A stretch of DNA of 64,000 nucleotides from Saprospiraceae bacterium (GTDB lineage: Bacteria > Bacteroidota > Bacteroidia > Chitinophagales > Saprospiraceae). Of the stretch, positions 18,950 through 27,104 are shown in pieces. Every line of letters starts with the position of its first letter. Position 1 is the first letter of the stretch. The position numbers and the translations under genes were made by a program. The stretch lies in the NCBI GenBank assembly GCA_016787525.1, contig JAEUUP010000042.1:62001-126000 (forward strand), in the 5' to 3' direction. Under the pieces are notes generated by a model. The model had not been told where the DNA came from, made no database searches, and worked only from the letters and a program-made list of their open reading frames with translations.

Positions 18950-19960
18950 ATGACTAAACTTCATGCTGCCATCACAGGTGTTCACGGATATGTGCCTGAC
19001 TATATTTTGACCAATGCCGAACTTGAAAAAATGGTGGATACGACCGATGAGTGGATTACAAGTCGGACAGGTATTAAAGAAAGGCATATTCTCAAAACCC
19101 CAGGCTGGGCTACCTCTGATATGGCTGTTGAAGCTGTGAAAGGTCTTTTGGCAAAAACTGATACCAAACCTGAAGAAGTAGAGCTGCTGATTTGTGCCAC
19201 AGTCACACCTGACATGCACTTTCCAGACACAGCAAATACGATTTGCGACAAAGTGGGTATCAAAGGTGCATGGGCTTATGACATTAACGCAGCGTGTTCG
19301 GGCTTTTTATATGCTTTGATGACGGGTGCAAAGTTCATTGAAGCAGGTATGCACAAAAAAGTTATTGTTGTAGGGGCTGATAAAATGTCGAGTATTATTG
19401 ATTATACAGACCGTACCACGTGCATCATTTTTGGGGACGGTGCTGGTGCTGTGATGCTCGAACCTACCAAAGATGGCGTAGGTGTTATAGACGGGGTTTT
19501 GCGTGGCGATGGTTCTGGTCGCGTGCATTTGCATATGAAAGCGGGCGGTTCATCTCTTCCAGCATCACATGAAACGGTCGAAAAGCGTCAACATTATGCC
19601 TACCAAGAAGGACAACCTGTATTCAAAGCCGCAGTCAAAGGTATGACAGGTACAATTGCGGAAGTTTTGAAACGCAATAATATGACTGTGGACGATATTG
19701 ATTGGCTCGTACCTCATCAAGCGAATAAACGTATCATTCAGTCTGTTGGCGATATGGCGGGCGTACCAACCGAAAAGGTAATGGTCAATATCCATCGTTA
19801 TGGTAACACAACAGCAGGCACTTTGCCACTCTGCTTGTGGGACTACGAAAGTCAACTCAAACGTGGTGACCACCTCGTATTGACTGCCTTCGGTGGTGGT
19901 TTCACATGGGGCTCGATATTGATAAAATGGGCTTATGATGGTTTAGAATTTGGCGTTTGA
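18950..19960 (+). CDS. fabH: 3-oxoacyl-[ACP] synthase III
   Basis: FabH condenses acetyl-CoA (or a branched acyl-CoA primer) with malonyl-ACP to start fatty acid synthesis. The Cys-His-Asn triad is visible: Cys in INAACSGFLYAL, His in WLVPHQANKRII and Asn in HRYGNTTAGT. The N-terminus has the family segments TNAELEKMVDTTDEWI and RTGIKERHI. At 336 residues it is full length. No dispersed motif lies within it. It is followed by an unrecognised gene in the same direction. Confidence 0.96.
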   Translation: MTKLHAAITGVHGYVPDYILTNAELEKMVDTTDEWITSRTGIKERHILKTPGWATSDMAVEAVKGLLAKTDTKPEEVELLICATVTPDMHFPDTANTICDKVGIKGAWAYDINAACSGFLYALMTGAKFIEAGMHKKVIVVGADKMSSIIDYTDRTTCIIFGDGAGAVMLEPTKDGVGVIDGVLRGDGSGRVHLHMKAGGSSLPASHETVEKRQHYAYQEGQPVFKAAVKGMTGTIAEVLKRNNMTVDDIDWLVPHQANKRIIQSVGDMAGVPTEKVMVNIHRYGNTTAGTLPLCLWDYESQLKRGDHLVLTAFGGGFTWGSILIKWAYDGLEFGV

Positions 19961-20006
19961 GCGATAAAAAAAGGCAAATCTTAACCTATCATATAAAACA
20001 GTGATT

Positions 20007-20501
20007 ATGACAAACAAAGCAAAATTTGACGCTTTCGCGCAAAAATTTCCAGAAATAGAACTACCTGTAACGATTCGAGACGATTCAAACCATGATTTCG
20101 AGCAAAATTCTCCCCTGTCCGATGCGATGATAGCTGACTTTATCTCGCGATACGAACCGACAGTGATGGACGATTTTACGGAATACATGGCATGTTTCAG
20201 TCTGCCCAAAGCCCCAAAACAAGAATATCAAGCTCTTGTTTATTGGAAAGCAGCTTTGATGCAATACGATTATGTGTTGGCTACTTATAGCCTTGATGGC
20301 AATATGATTGACAAAAAAGCCGTCGCTGGTACAAAAGTCAAAGGTGACGCAGTGCAACACATTTTGGCAACAATTGATGAAAAATTAGCCATATTCGTGG
20401 CAGAAGGCGCAGCTACTGAGGGGGAGGATTATGACCCAAATTCTACTAAAACACACCGATTTGAGATCCTACCCAATGGTCGCATTGAACAGGATTACTG
20501 A
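20007..20501 (+). CDS. Conserved-looking hypothetical protein
   Basis: The 164-residue protein is not recognised. ATG 20007 is preferred over the GTG at 20001. It is acidic, with no signal peptide or membrane segment. Aromatic and acidic stretches are MDDFTEYMACFSLP and YWKAALMQYDYVLATYSLDG; the latter looks like a beta-rich core. The C-terminus is KTHRFEILPNGRIEQDY. A motif copy at 20414 is translated as TEGEDYD in the likely loop before the final strand. It lies between fabH and a LolC/E-type permease in the same orientation, spaced 46 and 50 bases from them. Confidence 0.6.
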   Translation: MTNKAKFDAFAQKFPEIELPVTIRDDSNHDFEQNSPLSDAMIADFISRYEPTVMDDFTEYMACFSLPKAPKQEYQALVYWKAALMQYDYVLATYSLDGNMIDKKAVAGTKVKGDAVQHILATIDEKLAIFVAEGAATEGEDYDPNSTKTHRFEILPNGRIEQDY

Positions 20502-20551
20502 GACTATGTATTTGTTGATTCCGAAATCGGATAGCCAAAATCGTCATTGAT

Positions 20552-21775
20552 ATGAATTTACCTTTAAAAATAGCACGGCGGTATCTTTTTGCCAAAAAAT
20601 CAACGAATGCCATCAATGTCATCACAGGCATTTCGGTGTTTGGTTTGGCATTGGGTGCGGCGGCGTTGGTGTTGGTTTTAGCAGTGTTCAATGGTTTTGA
20701 AAAACTGATAACAGGCATGATGTCTAACTTCAATCCTGATGTTAAAATCACGGCTACAAAGGGTAAAACATTTGTATCAGATACTTTGAAAATCAATCAA
20801 TTGCGTCAGCTTCAAGGCGTAGAGTTTTTATCCGAAACTTTAGAAGAAATCGCCTTTTTTGAGTATGACAAATCTCAAGCCTTCGGTACGCTCAAAGGCG
20901 TGGACGACAATTTCCACAAAATCAACCACATTGACACCACCGTTCGCGAAGGGCAATATCTACTCATTGACGATAAAGCAGACTATGCTGTTTTGGGCGG
21001 TGGAATGCGCAATCAGCTTGGAGTGTATGAATCAAGTTTTGCGACCCCCCTCAGTATTTATATGCCCAAACGGGAAGGGACAGGCGTTTTAGGACAACCT
21101 TTTACCAAGCGTTTTCTCTATCCTAAAGGTTCATTTGTGATTCAAACAGAGTTTGACAATCAATATGTTCTGACCAATTTGCACTTTATGCGCGATTTGC
21201 TCGATGCGCCCGATGAAGTGTCATCGTGGGAAATAAAACTCAAATTGGGTGCAAATGCCAAACAAACTTTGACGGAAATTCGCCGCATCATGGGCAACGA
21301 TTTCACAGTCAAAGACCGCTATCAACAAGATGAAGCTTTTATGAAAGTGATGAATATAGAAAAATGGATGAGCTACGCCATTTTAGGTCTGACAATTCTT
21401 TTAGTGGCGTTCAATATGGTGGGGGCATTGTGGATGATTGTTTTAGAAAAACAAAAAGATATTACCATCTTGAAAAGTATGGGTGCGACAGACAAAATGA
21501 TACGCAATATTTTTCTGAATGAAGGGTTATTAATCTGTTTGACGGGTTTGGTCATTGGTTTTATCTTGGCAGTAGGTTTGTACTTTTATCATGTCTATAC
21601 TGAGGGGGGGCTTGTGCCGTTGCCGCCAGGTTTTGCAACTGACCGCTACCCTGTGGCTCTGAAAATAACCGATTTTATTATCGTCTCTTTGACCGTTATT
21701 TCTATTGGTTTGTTGGCATCTATGCCTGCTGCTGTGCGCGCGATGCGTGTGGCTTCTGTGACGCAAACAGAGTAA
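20552..21775 (+). CDS. LolC/LolE-type ABC transporter permease (FtsX-like)
   Basis: The 407-residue protein has the MacB-like periplasmic domain framed by four membrane segments. TM1 is around residues 24-48 (VFGLALGAAALVLVLAVFNGF), and three more TMs are C-terminal (ILGLTILLVAFNMVGALWMIV, LLICLTGLVIGFILAVGLYFY, IVSLTVISIGLLASMPAAV). The N-terminal RRYLFAKKSTNAINVITGISV is characteristic of lipoprotein-releasing permeases that pass lipoproteins to the outer-membrane pathway. No ATPase gene is adjacent; a LolD-like ATPase lies far away at 44804 and may be the partner. Motif copies at 21046 and 21598 read as TPLSI and TEGGL, both in periplasmic parts. Confidence 0.88.
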   Translation: MNLPLKIARRYLFAKKSTNAINVITGISVFGLALGAAALVLVLAVFNGFEKLITGMMSNFNPDVKITATKGKTFVSDTLKINQLRQLQGVEFLSETLEEIAFFEYDKSQAFGTLKGVDDNFHKINHIDTTVREGQYLLIDDKADYAVLGGGMRNQLGVYESSFATPLSIYMPKREGTGVLGQPFTKRFLYPKGSFVIQTEFDNQYVLTNLHFMRDLLDAPDEVSSWEIKLKLGANAKQTLTEIRRIMGNDFTVKDRYQQDEAFMKVMNIEKWMSYAILGLTILLVAFNMVGALWMIVLEKQKDITILKSMGATDKMIRNIFLNEGLLICLTGLVIGFILAVGLYFYHVYTEGGLVPLPPGFATDRYPVALKITDFIIVSLTVISIGLLASMPAAVRAMRVASVTQTE

Positions 21776-21808
21776 AAACATCATTTTAACCAAATACTGA
21801 GGGGTCTA

Positions 21809-23383
21809 ATGAAAGTAAAAATCCTTGCAATCATTTGTCTATTAATTAGTTACACACGCCTTTTTTCTCAAAATTTTTATAACCCAACAGGCATTCGAGA
21901 CATTCGACTGACTTTTCCGAACGACGATTGGGATAAATTTTTAGACTCTGCCAAACGTGCTAGAAGCGAAGCTCGTTTGACAGGCACACTTATGGTCGAA
22001 GGGCAACGCTTTGAGAATGTGGGGGTGCGCTACAAAGGCAATTCGTCTTATTTTGGTACGCGAAAAAGAGGTGTTAAAAAGCTGCCTTTCAACATCAAAC
22101 TACCAAAAGGACAGTTGATTGATGGTAAGTACGAAACTTTGAAACTCTCCAATGTGAGTAAAGATGCCAGTTTCATCCGAGAAGCTTTGAGTTATGAAAT
22201 CATTGGGACGTACATGCCTGCACCCAAAGCCAATTTTGCCAAGGTTTTTATAAACGACAAATTGCAAGGTTTTTATTCAAATGTGGAGTCTATTGACGAG
22301 CATTTTGTCAAAAATCGTATGAATACTGAGGGGTATCTTATCAAATGCGACCCCGAATGGGACGTGACGATACCAGCCACTTGTCCCAAAGGTGATAAAG
22401 CCTCACTGATGTATATTGGCGAAGATTCGACTTGCTATGCGCCTATCTATGAGATGGATAAAGAAGGATCGTGGCGAGAATTTATCAATTTCGTCAAGGT
22501 TTTAAATCAAGAACCCGAGAAATTGGAAAAAGTGCTAAATGTTGACCAGACATTGTGGATGTTGGCTCTGAACAATGTGATGGGTAATTTGGACAGCTAC
22601 AATGGGCTTTTGTCGCACAATTATTACCTCTGCCGAACAACCGATGGACGTTATACGCCTATCATGTGGGACTTGAATTTGTCGTTTGGTGGTTTTATCT
22701 CCGATGCTGCTTCAACCTCATCCCTCAGTATCGAACAGATGCAAACCTACCAACCCTTGAAAGATGTGGACAATCCAAAACGTCCGTTGATTTCTCAGAT
22801 TTTAAAAAATGCGACATATCGCAAAATTTATATTGCACATATTCGAACCATTCTCAACGATTGGTTTATCAATGGACGATATGCACAAAGAGCAAAAGAG
22901 TTAGTGCAACTAATTGATAGCCAAGTGAATAGTGATAAAAATAAACACTATAGCTATGATGAATTTAAGAAAAATATGACCGAATCTGTTGGCTCTGGCG
23001 ATTCAAGAATTATGGGGATTGAAGAATTGATGGTGAAAAGAATTGAGTTTTTGAAAAACCATCCGCTTATTTTGCGTGTTTCTCCTAAAATCGAAGGAAC
23101 ACCGACCCCCTCAGTATCAGAGGATAAATTGACTATAAAAGTTAAGATAACAGGTGCGGCTCGTGCTTTTTGCTGTGTTAGAAACGAACAAAGTCAACCT
23201 TATCGCTATCTGCCCATGTTTGATGATGGAAAACACAACGATGATGCGGCAGGTGATGGCATTTTTGCCGTTGTGATGGATAAAAAAACGGCTTTGCACT
23301 ACTATATCATGGCTGAGAATGAGGAAGCCGTTAGTTTTTTGCCAGAAAGAGCAGGTTTTGAGTTTTTAACTTATAAATTTTGA
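21809..23383 (+). CDS. Secreted CotH-like kinase family protein
   Basis: The 524-residue protein has a signal peptide (ILAIICLLISYTRLFSQ). The CotH core follows: VGVRYKGNSSY, LPFNIKLPKG, FIREALSYEIIG, KVFINDKLQGFYSNVESIDEHFV and the downstream MWDLNLSFGG. In Bacillus, CotH is a secreted protein kinase; bacterial secreted CotH proteins often act on surface proteins or matrix. The last ~100 residues look like an Ig-type beta domain (DGKHNDDAAGDGIFAVVM). The start is ATG 21809, directly after a dispersed motif copy whose GAGGGG lies four bases upstream and could act as a ribosome-binding site. Three further copies lie in the gene (22324, 22722, 23106). Confidence 0.82.
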   Translation: MKVKILAIICLLISYTRLFSQNFYNPTGIRDIRLTFPNDDWDKFLDSAKRARSEARLTGTLMVEGQRFENVGVRYKGNSSYFGTRKRGVKKLPFNIKLPKGQLIDGKYETLKLSNVSKDASFIREALSYEIIGTYMPAPKANFAKVFINDKLQGFYSNVESIDEHFVKNRMNTEGYLIKCDPEWDVTIPATCPKGDKASLMYIGEDSTCYAPIYEMDKEGSWREFINFVKVLNQEPEKLEKVLNVDQTLWMLALNNVMGNLDSYNGLLSHNYYLCRTTDGRYTPIMWDLNLSFGGFISDAASTSSLSIEQMQTYQPLKDVDNPKRPLISQILKNATYRKIYIAHIRTILNDWFINGRYAQRAKELVQLIDSQVNSDKNKHYSYDEFKKNMTESVGSGDSRIMGIEELMVKRIEFLKNHPLILRVSPKIEGTPTPSVSEDKLTIKVKITGAARAFCCVRNEQSQPYRYLPMFDDGKHNDDAAGDGIFAVVMDKKTALHYYIMAENEEAVSFLPERAGFEFLTYKF

Positions 23384-23428
23384 AAAACAATTGCTTTCTT
23401 TGGCGCAATAAAAAAATAAAAACGCAAT

Positions 23429-23971
23429 ATGAATTCATCAACAAGACCATCAAACGATGAGCAAATCATTGCTTTGTTGCGCCTCCATGACACGAGTGGC
23501 ATGTCCTTGTTGTATGACAAATACTCTGGCGCATTGTTTGGGGCGATTCTACGCGTTGTTCATTCACAAGAAATAGCCGAAGAGGTTTTACAAGATACTT
23601 TTACAAAGGCTTGGCGTAATTTTGAGAGTTATGACAACTCAAAAGGACGTTTGTTTACTTGGCTTATTAATATTGCACGCAATTCGGCGATAGATGCGAC
23701 ACGCCAAAAAGGTTTCAATCGGCAAAACCAGTCGCTTGAAAATGTCGTAAATACTATTGATACGCAGCAAAGCACATCTATCAATCCAGAAACGATAGAT
23801 ATGAAGCAATTGACTGAACGGCTTTCGCCTGAGTACAAAGACCTCATTGACCTTATTTATTTTCAAGGCTATACGCAGTCGGAAGCTGCGGAAGCCCTTA
23901 ATATACCGCTCGGAACAGTGAAAACACGGGTGCGGGCAGCTATGGTACGACTTAAAGAGTTTTTTAATTAA
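23429..23971 (+). CDS. ECF-type RNA polymerase sigma factor
   Basis: The 180-residue protein has sigma region 2 (LLYDKYSGALFGAILRVVHSQEIAEEVLQDTFTKAW) and region 4 (YKDLIDLIYFQGYTQSEAAEALNIPLGTVKTRVRAAM), with no sigma 1 or 3. It should direct transcription of an envelope or stress regulon when released from its anti-sigma factor. The gene for that partner starts six bases downstream. No dispersed motif lies within it. The target promoter is unknown; the pair may autoregulate. Confidence 0.93.
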   Translation: MNSSTRPSNDEQIIALLRLHDTSGMSLLYDKYSGALFGAILRVVHSQEIAEEVLQDTFTKAWRNFESYDNSKGRLFTWLINIARNSAIDATRQKGFNRQNQSLENVVNTIDTQQSTSINPETIDMKQLTERLSPEYKDLIDLIYFQGYTQSEAAEALNIPLGTVKTRVRAAMVRLKEFFN

Positions 23972-23977
23972 GAAAAA

Positions 23978-24751
23978 ATGAATATTCAGGAAATCATCGA
24001 ATCTGGCATCATCGAACTCTATGTGATGAACGCCTTGCCCGAAGATGAAGCGGCAAGAGTGGAGGCTCTTGCACTTGCGCATCCTGAAATTCGTATGGAA
24101 ATTGAAGACATACAAGTTGTTCTTCAAAAATATGCTCAAGCTCATGCCATTGATGCAAAGCCAGAACTGAAAGATGATATTTTAGAAAAAATAAAAAAGA
24201 ACTCACTTCCAGAAGACTTAAAAATATCAAACCGCCAACCGCTAAAAGTTGTAAAGCACCCCCTCAGTATTTTGCCTTGGCTTTTGACGGCAGCTGCGTC
24301 TTTTGCTGCGATTGTCTTGGGCATTCAATATGCTAATCAGAAAAAAGAGACTATAAACTGTGCGGCGGAAAATGCAAAAATAATTGAAAATCAAAAAGTT
24401 ATCGCTTATAAATTAGACATTCTACGTCGTGACGATACTAAGACAATTGATATGAAAGGGCTGGATAATGTACCCAACGCCAAGGTTTTGGTCTATTGGA
24501 ATGCGAAGGAAAAAGCAACTTTCGTATCTATCCAAAACTTACCGCAACCGCCCAAAGGCAAACAGTATCAATTGTGGGCAATCGTAGATAAAAAACCAGT
24601 TGATGCAGGTGTTTTTGTTTACGATTTGACAGCTGTTCAGGCTATGAAAGGTTTTGAAAAAGCAGAAGCCTTCGCTGTGACTTTAGAACCCGAAGGTGGT
24701 AGTGTCGAACCAACTTTAAGCAATATGTACGTGTTGGGAACGGTTCTTTGA
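23978..24751 (+). CDS. RskA-like membrane anti-sigma factor
   Basis: The 257-residue protein has an N-terminal zinc-finger-less anti-sigma segment (SGIIELYVMNALPEDEAARVEALALAHPEIRMEIEDIQ), a single membrane segment (LPWLLTAAASFAAIVLGIQYA, about residues 97-117) and an extracytoplasmic RskA domain (VYWNAKEKATFVSIQNLPQPPKGKQYQLWAI, FAVTLEPEGGSVEPT). It should hold the upstream ECF sigma factor inactive at the membrane. The motif copy at 24259 encodes PLSI immediately before the membrane segment. It converges on the tocopherol-cyclase-like gene with only 19 bases between the stops and no obvious terminator. Confidence 0.88.
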   Translation: MNIQEIIESGIIELYVMNALPEDEAARVEALALAHPEIRMEIEDIQVVLQKYAQAHAIDAKPELKDDILEKIKKNSLPEDLKISNRQPLKVVKHPLSILPWLLTAAASFAAIVLGIQYANQKKETINCAAENAKIIENQKVIAYKLDILRRDDTKTIDMKGLDNVPNAKVLVYWNAKEKATFVSIQNLPQPPKGKQYQLWAIVDKKPVDAGVFVYDLTAVQAMKGFEKAEAFAVTLEPEGGSVEPTLSNMYVLGTVL

Positions 24752-24770
24752 CGCTCAAAAGATTGAAAAA

Positions 24771-25742
24771 CTACTTTGTCAGCCGCACATCCACATCTCC
24801 TGCCGCTTCTAATCCTGCATTTCGCCCCTGCCCTTCAAAAATTAATTGTCCTTTTTCATAGAATTTGACATGCGCTATGGCTTGTAGGCTTTCGTTGACT
24901 TTACCTGTCATCTCGCCATTCAGAGGAGCAATGAGGCTACCTGTGCCAGCTTTAGTGGCTGTTATATCAAGTTGGTTTTTACTGTCTTTGAAACGCATAA
25001 ATATTTGATTACCATTTATTTGTGTGTCCATTTTTGCACCAGTATAAGTCGCGAAACGGTAGAGTTTGTTTTGAAACCAAAAGCCAACGATGTAGCCAAT
25101 GAAGTGGCTGCCTAAAAAGGGAATATGTGCCACCGAAGCAATCAAAGAAGTATTTTCAAGGTCAAAATGATTGGTTTGTAGCCAAATCCATCCTTTTGGG
25201 AACGATTCGCCCCAATCTTTTTCGATATAGCCTTTGCCACCTGTGAAATCAATCGTTTGTCCATTGATGTTCAAACTGCCTTTTATTGTATGGTTGAGAC
25301 TAACAATGCCATGATAACATTCCATAAACGGTACAAACGAGTACCAGCCCATGATACCTGGTGCGCCCAACATTTTCTCCCAAGGTGTTGTGTTTTCAAA
25401 AGTCAATTCACCTTTTATTTTGGGTAAATCTAATTTTAGTGTTTTCGTAGAAAATTGATTACCTGCGAGTTGTAAATCAAAAACTTGGTCAGAGGGTTTG
25501 AAATCTTGAGCATCGAAGCGGATGTATTCTACTGTACAGCGTTTGCCATCTAAGACTTGAATAAAAGCGTGTTGTTCGCCATTTTGTCCCATCGAAATAC
25601 CTGGAATGAAAGCAAAAGCGACCCCCTCAGTAATGTCCACGATTTTGAAGTACCAACCTTCAAAATACTTGCGCGATTGTCCCCAACCGTGGTACATATC
25701 GGGATTCCAAGTAGCTCGCCAACGGCGGAGTAGATTTTTCAT
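24771..25742 (-). CDS. Tocopherol cyclase-like (VTE1-type) protein
   Basis: The 323-residue protein has the family features: WNPDMYHGWGQSRKYFEGWYFKIVD at the N-terminus, FIPGISMG, a long run of beta strands, and YIEKDWGESFPKGWIWLQTNHF in the middle. Plant and cyanobacterial members cyclise tocopherol precursors. Bacterial heterotroph members are of unknown substrate and may handle another prenylated quinol or lipid, so this call is for the fold only. It lies 59 bases after a DMT transporter in the same orientation. A motif copy at 25622 encodes ITEGVAF. Confidence 0.82.
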   Translation of the reverse strand: MKNLLRRWRATWNPDMYHGWGQSRKYFEGWYFKIVDITEGVAFAFIPGISMGQNGEQHAFIQVLDGKRCTVEYIRFDAQDFKPSDQVFDLQLAGNQFSTKTLKLDLPKIKGELTFENTTPWEKMLGAPGIMGWYSFVPFMECYHGIVSLNHTIKGSLNINGQTIDFTGGKGYIEKDWGESFPKGWIWLQTNHFDLENTSLIASVAHIPFLGSHFIGYIVGFWFQNKLYRFATYTGAKMDTQINGNQIFMRFKDSKNQLDITATKAGTGSLIAPLNGEMTGKVNESLQAIAHVKFYEKGQLIFEGQGRNAGLEAAGDVDVRLTK

Positions 25743-25801
25743 ATTGTTTGGATTGATTTTGAACGAATTTTTCTATAAAAACAGGCTTTCGAGCGTAAAG
25801 T

Positions 25802-26710
25802 TTAGCGTTTACCTTTCCATGTTATCAAAAATACGCCAGCTAATACGATGGCTGTACCCAATAATTGCATAAAAGTAATCTGTTCGCCCAAGAAAACGTA
25901 AGCCAGTCCAATCATGGAAACGGGGCCAACTGCGCCAATAATGCCTGAATTGTTCGCCCCAACCAATCGGATGCCCTCTACAATCAGAAAAGTAGGAATC
26001 ACCGTAGCCGCCAAAACCATCCACATCGCCAAACTATAAACTTCGCTCGGAAAGTTGAAAACATCCATACCATCGTGTAAGTACGACTGAATGAGTGCGG
26101 GAACGGTTGCTGCCATCATCGCATAACAGGTGAATTTTGCAGAACCGATTTTGTGGACATATTCGCCAGTCAAAACCACATAAACCGAATAGGTGCAAGC
26201 GGCAGAAAACACCAAACCGCCGCCTAACCACACATTTTGTTGCTCACCTAAGCCTTTTTCAGCGACAAATGCCAGTAAAACGCCTAAATACGTCAATCCA
26301 AGTGCGATATACTGAGGGGGGGTAATTTTTCTTTTGAAAAAAACGGCGGATAGAATGAGAACGATAGTCGGATACAAATACAAAGTCAAGCGTTCGACAC
26401 CCGCAGTGACGTATTGCAGACCTAAAAAATCGAGCATACTTGATACATAATAACTCAAAATGCCCAAACCACTGACAGCCAACCACTCGCGCAGAGTCAA
26501 ACGGACATTGTGTTCGCGCCGATTGAGCCACCAAGCTATAACGATGTAAAACGGCAACGAAATGAGCATACGCAGAGCAATGACCGAAAATGTGTCAACA
26601 TGATACCGATACATCAGCTTGATGATGACGGCTTTTGATGAAAATCCGACATTCGCCAAAACGAGCAAAAAGACACCAAACAGAAAGTGGGAGTGTGATT
26701 TCTTATCCAT
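25802..26710 (-). CDS. EamA-family (DMT superfamily) transporter
   Basis: The 302-residue inner membrane protein has ten predicted transmembrane segments in two EamA repeats. The first starts FLFGVFLLVLANVGFSSKAVIIK; the second has AACTYSVYVVLTGEYVHKIG and ends VFLGEQITFMQLLGTAIVLAGVFLI. DMT carriers export or import amino acids, drugs or small metabolites; the substrate cannot be inferred here. The gene probably shares a transcript with the tocopherol-cyclase-like gene downstream. A motif copy at 26310 is translated as TPPQY in the loop after a positively charged FKRKI segment. Confidence 0.88.
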   Translation of the reverse strand: MDKKSHSHFLFGVFLLVLANVGFSSKAVIIKLMYRYHVDTFSVIALRMLISLPFYIVIAWWLNRREHNVRLTLREWLAVSGLGILSYYVSSMLDFLGLQYVTAGVERLTLYLYPTIVLILSAVFFKRKITPPQYIALGLTYLGVLLAFVAEKGLGEQQNVWLGGGLVFSAACTYSVYVVLTGEYVHKIGSAKFTCYAMMAATVPALIQSYLHDGMDVFNFPSEVYSLAMWMVLAATVIPTFLIVEGIRLVGANNSGIIGAVGPVSMIGLAYVFLGEQITFMQLLGTAIVLAGVFLITWKGKR

Positions 26711-26989
26711 ATTTTATTGGTTTGAATGATGCAAGGTAGGCGTGTTTGATATAATAAAGTGTACTAAGTTTTGGTGCAGTTTACGAGTGCCAATGTCTGA
26801 GTTTTTAGTTTTTTGATTCGAAAAACAGATTTTTGAACAAATTTTTCTGTTTTTTTTAATCAAAAAAAGTCCTTTTTCGGGCTTTTAAAATCGTGAGTCA
26901 CACTTTGTAAATTGTTGATAAATAGTCTGTTACAAAGGAAATGTTATTTTGGGATCAGTAGTTTTTTGTAATTGCGGATAAATATTTTT

Positions 26990-27022
26990 TAGCGAAAAAT
27001 TCGCTAATTACGAATAAGCGAA
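26990..27022. promoter_or_regulatory. Triple AGCGAA/TTCGCT operator-like array upstream of aceB
   Basis: TAGCGAA (26990-26996) and TTCGCTA (27000-27006) form a perfect inverted repeat with a 3-base spacer, and a further AGCGAA follows at 27017-27022. A -7 element TATCTTTG lies directly after, at 27023-27030. The array would overlap the -33 region, a position suited to repression. The rest of 26711-27104 is AT-rich with no ORF. Confidence 0.5.
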
Positions 27023-27030
27023 TATCTTTG
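27023..27030 (+). promoter_or_regulatory. -7 element TATCTTTG of the aceB promoter
   Basis: This is a perfect TAnnTTTG match 74 bases before the aceB ATG and abutting the AGCGAA array. A canonical -33 TTTG is not seen, which suits an activator-dependent or regulated promoter. Confidence 0.5.
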
Positions 27031-27085
27031 TTTCATCAACAATCAGAGAGGCTTTTGATAGCCAAATAAAACCAATTTTTTATCA

Positions 27086-27100
27086 AATACTAATACTTAA
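27086..27100 (+). repeat. AATACTAATACTTAA repeat, copy 1
   Basis: The 15-base word ends four bases before the aceB ATG. Identical copies are at 28745-28759 (15 bases after the aceB stop) and 28846-28860 (19 bases before the aceA ATG). I see no other copy in the window. Confidence 0.7.
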
Positions 27101-27104
27101 ATCT

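Noticed and set aside
20001-20006. GTG start for the hypothetical protein at 20007
   Set aside because: It is only two codons before an ATG, and the ATG is the simpler start.
23639-24145. 168-codon ORF on the minus strand
   Set aside because: Antisense across the sigma/anti-sigma pair, with no start context or domain; shadow frame.
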